Positions 1-5,827 of a DNA stretch of 5,827 nucleotides are shown in pieces; the stretch's first letter is position 1, and each line of letters starts with the position of its first letter. The notes beneath the pieces were generated by a model. The model was not told the DNA's origin. It did no database searches and saw only the letters and a program-made list of their open reading frames with translations. The translations under genes and the position numbers were made by a program. The DNA is from Rikenellaceae bacterium. Lineage in GTDB: Bacteria; Bacteroidota; Bacteroidia; Bacteroidales; UBA932. The stretch is taken from the NCBI GenBank assembly GCA_900769885.1, contig CAAGIG010000055.1, positions 1-5,827 of the forward strand, given 5' to 3'.

Positions 1-1
1 G

Positions 2-2239
2 AGCGGTGTTGAGGAGGTACAAAAATGCAATATCGGTTTCAGAAGAGTGGAAATTAAGGATGCTCTTTTGTTGATTAATGGTCAGCCTGTTATTTTCAAA
101 GGTGCTAACCGTCACGAAATCAGTGCAAGAGGTGGCTATCTTGTGACCAGGGAAGAGATGGAAGAGGATGTTAAAATTATGAAAAGTCTGAACCTGAATG
201 CAGTCCGTACCTCGCACTATCCTAACGATCCTTACTGGTATCATTTGTGTGACATATATGGTTTGTATGTTATCGATGAGGCAAATGTAGAGTCTCACGG
301 TATGGGTTATGATGAAAAATCTCTGGCTCGTGATCCTAAGTTCAGAGATGCTCATCTTCAAAGAAATATGAGAATGGTCAAGAGAGATTTCAATCACCCT
401 TCTGTAGTTATCTGGAGTATGGGTAATGAGGCAGGACACGGAATGAACTTTGTCGCTTGTTATGATTCAATCAAAGCTTATGACTCTTCCCGTCCTGTTC
501 ATTATGAGAGAGCTATTGACTATGCAGATCCCTCTAATACAAGACATTCTGATATCTATTGTCCAATGTATTTCCACCCTCTTTCTTGTGAGAAATATTT
601 GACTTTGGGATTTGATTTTCCTTTGATTCAATGTGAGTTTGCTCACTCTATGGGTAACTCAATGGGTGGTTTGAAAGAGTATATGGACCTTGTGAGAAAA
701 TATCCTCAATATCAAGGTGGATTTATCTGGGACTTCGTAGATCAGTCAATTATAAGATTTGAACCCGATGGAAGAGCAACCTTCTCATACGGTGGAAGTT
801 ATAATAAATTTGACCCTTCTGACGGAAACTTTAACAATAATGGTTTTATTGCTGCTGACCGCTCATTGCATCCGTCTGCATACGAGGTTGGTTATCAATA
901 CCGTTCGATATTGTCATCTTTGGTAGAGGGAACCACAAACAAAGTGGAAATCTACAATGAAAATTTCTTTGTCGATTTGTCAAATTATAATCTTCATTGG
1001 GAACTTGTTGCCGATAATAGAGTTGTAGGTGCCGGCAATATCCCATCGTTGAATGTAAAACCTCAACAGAGAGCGATTGTGACTCTTCCAATTGAGAAAT
1101 ACCTCTCTAAGGTTAAGGATGCAAAAGAGGTTTTTGTAAATCTTGAGTATTCTTTGAAAGAGGCTGAAGGTATCCTTGATGCTGGAACAGTTTTGTCTTA
1201 TGACCAGCTGATGTTAAAGGAATTTGATGCGGCTCAGGAGTTTGAATCATTTGTCGGTGAGGCATTTGATGGTTCCGCTGCTCCTGTTCTGACCAATGAT
1301 TTCCGTTATTATTATGTTGAGGGAGAGGATTTCAGAGCAGAGTTCAACAGAGGTTCGGGTTTCCTTGAAAGATTGATTACTGTCAGAGGCAGAAAGGCTT
1401 CTGAGAGCCGTCTGGATGGCGGAAACCGTACCCCTGCGTACAAATATGCTGTAAGTTCGGATGTTCCTTTTGAAAATGGAGTGGAACTTCTTCAAGAACC
1501 TTTGCGTCCTAACTTCTATCGTGCTGCTACCGATAATGATAAAGGTGCGGGACTTGAATACCGTTACGGTGTATGGCGTGATCCGGGGTTGAAACCTGTT
1601 TCGGTAACTGCTTCGTCTAATGATACTTGCGTAACTGTTGTTTCAAAATATCAACTTGTAAATGTGGGTGCTGATCTTACTGTGACTTATATGGTTAACA
1701 ATGAGGGTGCTATCTATGTGTCAGAGAAAATGGTTCCTACTACAGAAGAAAAAGTGAGCAGTTTGTTCCGCTATGGCATGACAATGACTATGAGCAAGAG
1801 ATTCTCGTATGTAGAGTATTACGGATATGGCCCTTACGAAAATTACAGTGACAGAAATACTTCGTCATTGGTGGGTCTTTATAAAGACAGAGTAGAAGAT
1901 ATGTACCACGATGGTTATGTGCGTCCTCAGGAGTCAGGTACCAGAACCGGTCTTCGCAGTTGGAAAGTGATGGATAAGAATGGTTTCGGTATTGAAATCA
2001 CTTCTCCGGAGTTCTTCTCAGCGTCTGCTTTGAATTACAGTATTGAACAGTTGGACTTTACTTCGGATAAGTATGTCCGTCATACTTCAGAACTTGAGCC
2101 AGCTGATGCAACCTATGTCAATTTTGATAAACTCCAACTTGGTTTGGGTTGTATTAACTCTTGGGGTGATATTGCATTGCCTCCATACAGAGTTCCTTTC
2201 GGTGAGTATAATTTCGAGTTTGTCATCACCATTTTGTAA
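2..2239 (+). CDS. Glycoside hydrolase family 2 beta-galactosidase (LacZ-type), 5' end outside window
   Basis: Hydrolyses terminal beta-D-galactosides such as lactose. The reading frame is open from position 2, and residues SGVEEVQKCNIGFRR precede the GTG at 47, so that GTG is internal and the gene starts upstream. About 745 residues are visible; LacZ-type enzymes have about 1000-1100, so the sugar-binding domain and most of the next domain are missing from view. Taking codon 47-49 as residue 1, the TIM barrel spans about 4-285. It holds the Mg-site pair E82/H84 (DEANVESHGM), acid/base E128 (WSMGNEAGHG), Y175, nucleophile E197 (CEFAHSMGNS), W228, F262 and N265. A beta-sandwich domain follows (about 295-395), then the Bgal_small_N domain (about 420-730) with ATDNDKG, YGPYENYSDR and W706, the counterpart of E. 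coli W999. All visible catalytic positions match E. coli LacZ, which favours beta-galactosidase over beta-glucuronidase. Whether it is secreted cannot be seen. An apparent insertion lies at residues 446-477. Confidence 0.95.
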   Translation, partial: SGVEEVQKCNIGFRRVEIKDALLLINGQPVIFKGANRHEISARGGYLVTREEMEEDVKIMKSLNLNAVRTSHYPNDPYWYHLCDIYGLYVIDEANVESHGMGYDEKSLARDPKFRDAHLQRNMRMVKRDFNHPSVVIWSMGNEAGHGMNFVACYDSIKAYDSSRPVHYERAIDYADPSNTRHSDIYCPMYFHPLSCEKYLTLGFDFPLIQCEFAHSMGNSMGGLKEYMDLVRKYPQYQGGFIWDFVDQSIIRFEPDGRATFSYGGSYNKFDPSDGNFNNNGFIAADRSLHPSAYEVGYQYRSILSSLVEGTTNKVEIYNENFFVDLSNYNLHWELVADNRVVGAGNIPSLNVKPQQRAIVTLPIEKYLSKVKDAKEVFVNLEYSLKEAEGILDAGTVLSYDQLMLKEFDAAQEFESFVGEAFDGSAAPVLTNDFRYYYVEGEDFRAEFNRGSGFLERLITVRGRKASESRLDGGNRTPAYKYAVSSDVPFENGVELLQEPLRPNFYRAATDNDKGAGLEYRYGVWRDPGLKPVSVTASSNDTCVTVVSKYQLVNVGADLTVTYMVNNEGAIYVSEKMVPTTEEKVSSLFRYGMTMTMSKRFSYVEYYGYGPYENYSDRNTSSLVGLYKDRVEDMYHDGYVRPQESGTRTGLRSWKVMDKNGFGIEITSPEFFSASALNYSIEQLDFTSDKYVRHTSELEPADATYVNFDKLQLGLGCINSWGDIALPPYRVPFGEYNFEFVITIL

Positions 2240-2266
2240 TTTGAAAATTTAATAATTAAAGATATT

Positions 2267-4330
2267 ATGTCAGAATTCAAGCGTTATTTAATTACTTCAG
2301 CATTGCCTTATGCTAATGGCCCTGTCCATATTGGTCACCTGGCCGGTGTTTATGTACCTGCCGATATCTATGTAAGGTACTTGCGAATGTGTGGAAGAGA
2401 TGTCTTTTTTGTTGGAGGTTCTGACGAGCACGGTGTTCCAATCACCATTCAAGCCCGTAAACAAAATTGTTCACCACAAGATATTGTAGATAAATATCAT
2501 AACATTATCAAAGATGCTTTTGCAGAGTTTGGTATCAGTTTCGATATTTATTCAAGAACAACTTCAAAAATCCATTACAAGACTGCTTCAGAGTTTTTTG
2601 AAAAACTTTATAAGGAAGGTAAATTTATTGAGAAAGAGAGCGAACAATATTATGATGAGCAGGCTAAACAGTTCCTTGCTGACAGATATATTGTCGGTAC
2701 TTGTCCCAAATGTGGTGCAGAGGGTGCTTATGGCGACCAATGTGAAAAATGTGGTAGCACCTTGAGCCCTGATGAGCTTGTTAATCCTCACTCTGCATTG
2801 AGTGGTGAGGCTCCAATCAAGAAGAAAACCAAACACTGGTATTTGCCTTTGGATCAATATGAACCCTGGTTGAAGGAGTGGATTTTGGATGGCCACAAAG
2901 AGTGGAAATCGAATGTTTATGGTCAATGTAAATCGTGGATTGACGGTGGTCTGCTTCCCCGCGCGGTAAGCAGGGACTTGGATTGGGGTGTTCCTGTGCC
3001 TGTTGAGGGAAGTGAAGGCAAAGTTCTTTATGTATGGTTCGATGCTCCTATCGGATATATTTCAAATACTATCGAAGCCCGTCCCGATGATTGGGAATTG
3101 TTCTGGAAGAGTAAGGATACCAAAATGGTACACTTTATCGGAAAAGATAATATTGTATTCCACTGTATCGTATTCCCTTCTATGTTGAAAGCATACGGAG
3201 ATGGTTTTATCCTTCCTGAGAATGTCCCTGCAAATGAATTCCTTAACCTTGAAGGGGATAAAATCTCTACCTCGAGAAACTGGGCTATCTGGTTGCACGA
3301 GTATTTGAGAGATTTCCCGGGCCAGCAGGATTTGTTGAGATATACTTTGTGTGCCAATGCTCCTGAGACAAAGGATAACGATTTCACCTGGAAAGATTTC
3401 CAAAGCAGATGTAACTCTGAGTTGGTGGCTATCTACGGTAACTTTGTAAATAGAGCTATTGTTTTGACTCACAAATATTTTGGGGGTGTAGTTCCTGAAG
3501 ATAGAAAACCTGAGGCAATCGATGCTGAAACTTTGGCTCAAATACCTCAAATCAAGAAACGTATCGAAGAAAATCTTGAAAATTACAGATTCCGTGAAGC
3601 TCTTAAGGAGGCTATGAATATGGCTCGTCTCGGTAATAAGTATTTGACTGATACCGAGCCTTGGAAGGTGGCTAAGAGTGATATGGACCGTACCGCTTCG
3701 ATTTTGAATGTGTCGTTGAAGATTTGTGCAGATTTGGCTATCGCTTTTGCTCCATTCATTCCTTTCTCAAGTGAAAAGCTTCTTGGAATGTTGAATCTGT
3801 CAAAAGATGTTTTGACTTGGGAAACTTTGGCAAAAGGTGATATTCTTCAACCCGGTCATAAATTGAATAAGGCTGAGTTGCTGTTTACAAAAGTTGAGGA
3901 CGAAGTGATTGATGCTCAGCTTCAAAGATTGGAAAATATCCGCAAGGAGAATGCCGAAAGAGCAGCAAAAGAACAACCAAAACCTGCTGCAGCACCTCAA
4001 AAAGAGGAGTGTACATTTGAAGATTTTGAGAAAATGGATATCCGTACAGCTACCGTTCTGGAGGCTGAACGCGTTCCAAAAACTGAAAAATTGTTGAAAT
4101 TGACAATTGATACAGGTATTGATACAAGAGTTATCGTTTCGGGTATTGCCGAGTATTATACTCCTGAACAGATGATTGGCAAACAAATCTGTATCCTTGC
4201 AAACCTGGCACCTCGTAAAATCAGAGGTATAGAGTCCAAGGGTATGATTCTTATGGCAAAAGAACCAGATGGTGCAATGAGAGTCGTTTCTCCTGAAGAG
4301 AGATTGGCTAATGGGGCAAATGTGGGTTAA
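2267..4330 (+). CDS. metG: Methionyl-tRNA synthetase
   Basis: Cytoplasmic class I aminoacyl-tRNA synthetase that charges tRNA-Met with methionine for initiation and elongation. The 687 residues compare with 677 in E. coli MetG, so it is full length. In order: Rossmann catalytic core with the HIGH signature at residues 21-24 (YANGPVHIGH); a zinc knuckle with Cys146, Cys149, Cys159 and Cys162, almost exactly where E. coli has them; the KMSKS-loop equivalent KISTS at 332-336 (GDKISTSRN); a helical anticodon-binding domain about 380-550; an A/K/P/Q-rich linker about 560-582; and a C-terminal Trbp111/EMAP-like tRNA-binding OB fold about 584-687 (FEDFEKMDIRTATV, then NLAPRKIRGIESKGM). The start is the ATG right after an A/T-rich leader lacking Shine-Dalgarno, normal for Bacteroidota, and it gives the expected short N-terminus before the HIGH region. 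It lies 27 bp after the beta-galactosidase gene on the same strand and is probably cotranscribed. Its stop overlaps the convergent gene by 4 bp. Confidence 0.98.
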   Translation: MSEFKRYLITSALPYANGPVHIGHLAGVYVPADIYVRYLRMCGRDVFFVGGSDEHGVPITIQARKQNCSPQDIVDKYHNIIKDAFAEFGISFDIYSRTTSKIHYKTASEFFEKLYKEGKFIEKESEQYYDEQAKQFLADRYIVGTCPKCGAEGAYGDQCEKCGSTLSPDELVNPHSALSGEAPIKKKTKHWYLPLDQYEPWLKEWILDGHKEWKSNVYGQCKSWIDGGLLPRAVSRDLDWGVPVPVEGSEGKVLYVWFDAPIGYISNTIEARPDDWELFWKSKDTKMVHFIGKDNIVFHCIVFPSMLKAYGDGFILPENVPANEFLNLEGDKISTSRNWAIWLHEYLRDFPGQQDLLRYTLCANAPETKDNDFTWKDFQSRCNSELVAIYGNFVNRAIVLTHKYFGGVVPEDRKPEAIDAETLAQIPQIKKRIEENLENYRFREALKEAMNMARLGNKYLTDTEPWKVAKSDMDRTASILNVSLKICADLAIAFAPFIPFSSEKLLGMLNLSKDVLTWETLAKGDILQPGHKLNKAELLFTKVEDEVIDAQLQRLENIRKENAERAAKEQPKPAAAPQKEECTFEDFEKMDIRTATVLEAERVPKTEKLLKLTIDTGIDTRVIVSGIAEYYTPEQMIGKQICILANLAPRKIRGIESKGMILMAKEPDGAMRVVSPEERLANGANVG

Positions 4331-4342
4331 TTCCCATATTTG
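4317..4342. terminator. Hairpin over the overlapping stop codons of two convergent genes; possible weak terminator
   Basis: Arms CAAATGTGGG (4317-4326) and CCCATATTTG (4333-4342) form 10 pairs with one G-T wobble (4322/4337) and a 6-nt loop TTAATT. The loop contains both stop codons: TAA of metG on plus, and TAA of the HU-like gene on minus. The two genes leave no noncoding space, so a terminator for either would have to lie here. The 3' flank in the metG direction is only moderately U-rich (TATATTAG) and the minus-direction flank has no U tract. The wobble becomes a C-A mismatch in the minus transcript, so the metG direction is favoured. The structure is read directly from the sequence; terminator function is inferred. 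Confidence 0.5.
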
Positions 4343-5388
4343 TATATTAGTTCCAGCTCTTCCGGAGTATAGAGGATATTGTCGAGGATACCTTGTTGTC
4401 CGAGAATAATGATGGCTGCAATGACAATTATGATCATTGCGGCTATTATTATAATGGTATTGCGAAGAAGGTGGCTCTTCTTTGTTCCAAGTGCAGGAAG
4501 GGTATCTTCATTACCTTCTTCAGATGTGTTGGATGCTGAGTCAGTTATGGTTTTAACTGTCGAGTTGCTTGTTGAATCAGAGTCTGTGTTGCTTGTGATT
4601 TCAGCGACCGGTGTGCTATCTTCGGTGTCGGGGTTTTGGGCTACTTCTGCATCGCTGTCTTTTGGAGTTTTTTCTGCTTCGTTGTCTTTTGAGGTCGTTT
4701 CGCTATTTGCTTCTTCTGCTCTATTGTCAGATTCCGATGCTACCTCTGTGTTTTCCTTTTTGTTGCCGGTAGGCTCAGCGACATCTCTCTGTTCAGAAGA
4801 TACCTCTTTCTCAATATGTGTCTCATCAGAAATAGGTGTTGCAGGGTTTTCCTCCTCTTTTGAAGCAGGAGTCTCCTCTCTTATTCCGATATTGCTTTCA
4901 GATTCGTTCTTGATATCTCTGATATCCAAATTGTCTCCCATTTCAATTACGGGAATTGTATTTGTCAAAGGTTTGATGGGAATCTGCTCCAAGCCATATA
5001 CCGTCTGGAAAAGAGTTCCATTGTCGTGGGTCGAAAATTCCAGGGTGTTGTTACCGTTATAGAATATTTCTCCAATTTGAGGAATTTCGATTTTTCCCTC
5101 TTTTTTCAAATTCTCTTTGAACTCCTCCATAAAGGATTCCCACTGAGCCGCTGCTTCCTCTGATTTTGCATCGGCTTTGTGGATATACAACTTTTTAAGG
5201 TGGTCATCTGAGATAGTTTTGTCGAAAATGAATGAAATTTTCAAGTGTGGGGGAAGAATTGATTTGCCATCTTCTGAAAATTTAGCAGCAATTTGTTCGG
5301 TCGTGAAATATCCGATACCCGAAATAACAACTCTATCTTGGTCGAAAAGTGACTCTTTTATCAGTTTTGACAGCAAATTTATGTCCAT
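4327..5388 (-). CDS. Membrane-anchored HU-CCDC81-like domain protein without SPOR domain
   Basis: 353 residues. The N-terminal ~140 resemble the paired HU-CCDC81 domains of Bacteroidota proteins: domain 1 about 1-60 (DRVVISGIGYF, then a PP turn and ISFIFDKTISDDHL) and domain 2 about 63-135 (GKIEIPQIGEIFY, then DNGTLFQTVYGLEQI, close to the family's ENG-L-YGLE ending). HU-superfamily domains bind DNA, but binding by this subgroup is not something the sequence proves. Residues 151-300 are a disordered-looking S/T/N/P/E linker with 41 acidic against 13 basic residues and no aromatic from 132 to 339. Basic GTKKSHLLRN precedes one hydrophobic helix about 311-329, rich in I and A, so the N-terminal part should be cytoplasmic and only ~24 residues exported. 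There is no signal peptide. Relatives usually end in a peptidoglycan-binding SPOR domain; none is present. The ATG at 5388 follows an A-rich leader and a well-placed promoter. The gene converges on metG and diverges from tRNA-Asn. Family call fairly sure; function unknown. Confidence 0.8.
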   Translation of the reverse strand: MDINLLSKLIKESLFDQDRVVISGIGYFTTEQIAAKFSEDGKSILPPHLKISFIFDKTISDDHLKKLYIHKADAKSEEAAAQWESFMEEFKENLKKEGKIEIPQIGEIFYNGNNTLEFSTHDNGTLFQTVYGLEQIPIKPLTNTIPVIEMGDNLDIRDIKNESESNIGIREETPASKEEENPATPISDETHIEKEVSSEQRDVAEPTGNKKENTEVASESDNRAEEANSETTSKDNEAEKTPKDSDAEVAQNPDTEDSTPVAEITSNTDSDSTSNSTVKTITDSASNTSEEGNEDTLPALGTKKSHLLRNTIIIIAAMIIIVIAAIIILGQQGILDNILYTPEELELIYKYGN

Positions 5389-5416
5389 ATTGAAGTTTTT
5401 TTGAAAATTTTCACAA

Positions 5417-5447
5417 CAAAGGTAAATTTTTTTTGGATTATTAAAAA
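5417..5447 (-). promoter_or_regulatory. Bacteroides-type promoter for the HU-like gene
   Basis: On the minus strand TACCTTTG (5424-5417) is a perfect match to the Bacteroidota -7 consensus TAnnTTTG. The -33 position, 19 bp upstream, reads TTTT within an A/T run (5447-5444) instead of TTTG, so that half is weak. The expected transcription start, near 5410, would leave a leader of about 20 nt before the ATG at 5388. Confidence 0.6.
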
Positions 5448-5462
5448 ATATATCTACCTTTG
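5432..5462 (+). promoter_or_regulatory. Bacteroides-type promoter for tRNA-Asn
   Basis: TTTG at 5432-5435 and TACCTTTG at 5455-5462, separated by 19 bp, match the Bacteroidota primary sigma factor consensus (TTTG, 19-21 bp, TAnnTTTG) at every defined position. Transcription would begin near 5469, about 14 nt before the mature tRNA 5' end, a short leader for RNase P to remove. The element interlocks with the divergent promoter of the HU-like gene. Confidence 0.8.
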
Positions 5463-5482
5463 CAATCCCAAACGAAACAAAT

Positions 5483-5556
5483 TCCTCCTTAGCTCAGTTG
5501 GTTAGAGCACCTGACTGTTAATCAGGGGGTCCTAGGTTCAAGTCCTAGAGGGGGAG
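5483..5556 (+). tRNA. tRNA-Asn, anticodon GTT
   Basis: A complete 74-nt cloverleaf. The acceptor stem is TCCTCCT (5483-5489) with AGGGGGA (5549-5555), one T-G wobble, and discriminator G5556. The D stem is GCTC/GAGC with GG in the loop. The anticodon stem is CCTGA/TCAGG with loop CTGTTAA, placing GTT at 5517-5519, which reads AAC and AAU. The T stem is CTAGG/CCTAG with loop TTCAAGT. The next bases are CAA, so the CCA end is not encoded and must be added by the CCA-adding enzyme. The gene has its own promoter upstream and terminator downstream, so it is a single-gene unit. Confidence 0.97.
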
Positions 5557-5558
5557 CA

Positions 5559-5585
5559 AGGGCAGCCAAAAGGTTGCCCTTTTTT
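5559..5585 (+). terminator. Rho-independent terminator of tRNA-Asn
   Basis: AGGGCAGCC (5559-5567) pairs with GGTTGCCCT (5572-5580) as a 9-bp stem with one G-T wobble and an AAAA loop, followed directly by a run of T to 5585. It starts three bases after the tRNA discriminator base, so the primary transcript has almost no spacer to trim. The complete terminator also shows that the nearby insertion sequence did not disrupt the tRNA unit. Confidence 0.93.
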
Positions 5586-5686
5586 CTTATATTGTACCAA
5601 AACGTAAAATTTCGATTCGGACTATTGTGGCAACACCTCGACTATCGGCTCAACGTAAAAAGTCGGTTGTTTTGCATTTTCAGAGT

Positions 5687-5727
5687 CACCGGCACAAAGC
5701 ATGCTTGCGTATTAGCAAGCTGCGGTG
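5687..5727. repeat. Long imperfect hairpin just after the transposase stop
   Basis: The outer stem pairs CACCG plus CA (5687-5691, 5693-5694, G5692 bulged) with TGCGGTG (5721-5727). The inner stem is GCTTGC (5703-5708) with GCAAGC (5715-5720) around loop GTATTA, with eight unpaired bases on the left arm between the stems. In the direction of transposase transcription it begins 7 nt after the stop codon. No T run follows, so it is not a standard intrinsic terminator. It may be a subterminal structure of the element or block read-through. Confidence 0.5.
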
Positions 5728-5734
5728 TCCAGCT

Positions 5735-5827
5735 CTACGCAAAGATCTTTGCAAGCCTGAAGATAAAGAACGGTATATCCCTAACACCTCTGAACTGCGA
5801 TCTGAACGCTTTTACTTTTGCATTGAA
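5735..5827 (-). CDS. Transposase C-terminus, ISAon1 / DDE_Tnp_ISL3-like, partial
   Basis: Read on the minus strand from the window edge, 30 codons precede a TAG stop at 5737-5735. They begin FNAKVKAFRSQFRGVRD and end FRLAKIFA, with a stretch of large hydrophobic residues (IPFFIF) between. This is the characteristic last segment of the DDE transposases annotated as ISAon1 family in Bacteroidota, where a final acidic residue normally sits just before the FNAK motif, here outside the window. The enzyme would catalyse movement of its own insertion sequence. Whether the full gene is intact cannot be seen. The family call rests on recognition of this short conserved tail, so the broad class (IS transposase) is safer than the exact group. 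It points toward tRNA-Asn, tail to tail, and has its own hairpin downstream. Confidence 0.78.
   Translation of the reverse strand, partial: FNAKVKAFRSQFRGVRDIPFFIFRLAKIFA

Larger units (their letters stand above)
5647..5827 (-). mobile_element. End of an insertion sequence (ISAon1-like), left border tentative, continues past window
   Basis: The presence of an IS end rests on the transposase C-terminus at 5735-5827 on the minus strand, so the transposase-distal end lies toward the tRNA. The border must fall between the tRNA terminator (5585) and the transposase stop (5735). I place it tentatively at GGCTC (5647-5651), because ISL3-type elements tend to begin GGCTC or similar at their inverted repeats. 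The other end is outside the window, so neither the inverted repeat nor a target duplication can be confirmed. Confidence 0.45.

Noticed and set aside
47..49. GTG as the true start of the beta-galactosidase
   Set aside because: The frame stays open to position 2 and the upstream residues end in GFRRVEIKD, a conserved internal GH2 motif.
2219..2243. Possible promoter for metG (TTTG at 2219, TAATTTG at 2237)
   Set aside because: The -7 candidate is one base short of TAnnTTTG and the spacer is only 14 bp, too short for the Bacteroidota consensus.
3028..3550. Minus-strand open frames inside metG
   Set aside because: They lie opposite conserved MetG catalytic sequence and show no recognisable domain or start context.
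4379..5062. Long plus-strand open frame of 227 codons opposite the HU-like gene
   Set aside because: Its product is S/V/L low-complexity sequence mirroring the acidic linker and I/A-rich membrane helix on the other strand; the minus frame has the recognisable domains and promoter.
5483..5586. tRNA-Asn as an integrase attachment site for a genomic island
   Set aside because: No copy of the tRNA 3' end is seen downstream, and the neighbouring enzyme fragment is a DDE-type transposase tail, not a tyrosine recombinase.
1..5827. CRISPR array or tandem repeat block
   Set aside because: No regularly spaced repeats were seen; the acidic linker region is low complexity but not a periodic repeat.

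Overview
The window looks like chromosomal DNA from a member of the Bacteroidota, most likely order Bacteroidales. Four things point there. Start codons follow A/T-rich leaders with no Shine-Dalgarno sequence. Promoters have the Bacteroides TTTG / TAnnTTTG form. One gene belongs to the HU-CCDC81 family, which is typical of this phylum. The right edge carries the end of a transposase of the type called ISAon1 in Bacteroidota. Genus cannot be fixed from the sequence.

Layout, left to right. (1) Positions 2-2239 (+) hold the C-terminal ~745 codons of a large GH2 beta-galactosidase of LacZ type with a complete visible active site; its N-terminus lies outside the window. (2) After 27 bp comes metG (2267-4330, +), a full-length methionyl-tRNA synthetase with zinc knuckle and C-terminal tRNA-binding OB domain, probably cotranscribed with the galactosidase gene. 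(3) A convergent gene (5388-4327, -) encodes a 353-residue protein with two HU-CCDC81-like domains, a long acidic linker and a C-terminal membrane segment. Its stop codon shares the tetranucleotide TTAA with the metG stop, and that overlap lies in the loop of a 10-bp hairpin. (4) A compact divergent promoter region (about 5402-5462) serves the HU-like gene leftward and tRNA-Asn(GTT) rightward. The tRNA (5483-5556) is followed at once by a strong intrinsic terminator. (5) From about 5587 to the right edge there is insertion-sequence DNA: a subterminal noncoding stretch with a long hairpin, then the last 30 codons of a transposase on the minus strand that continues past the window.

Most of this is housekeeping DNA. 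Lactose or galactoside hydrolysis, Met-tRNA charging and an Asn tRNA sit side by side with no obvious shared pathway. The least ordinary items are the HU-like membrane protein, which lacks the SPOR domain usual for its architecture, the hairpin that encloses both overlapping stop codons, and the mirror-image divergent promoters. I see no clear sign of a wholly new multi-gene system.
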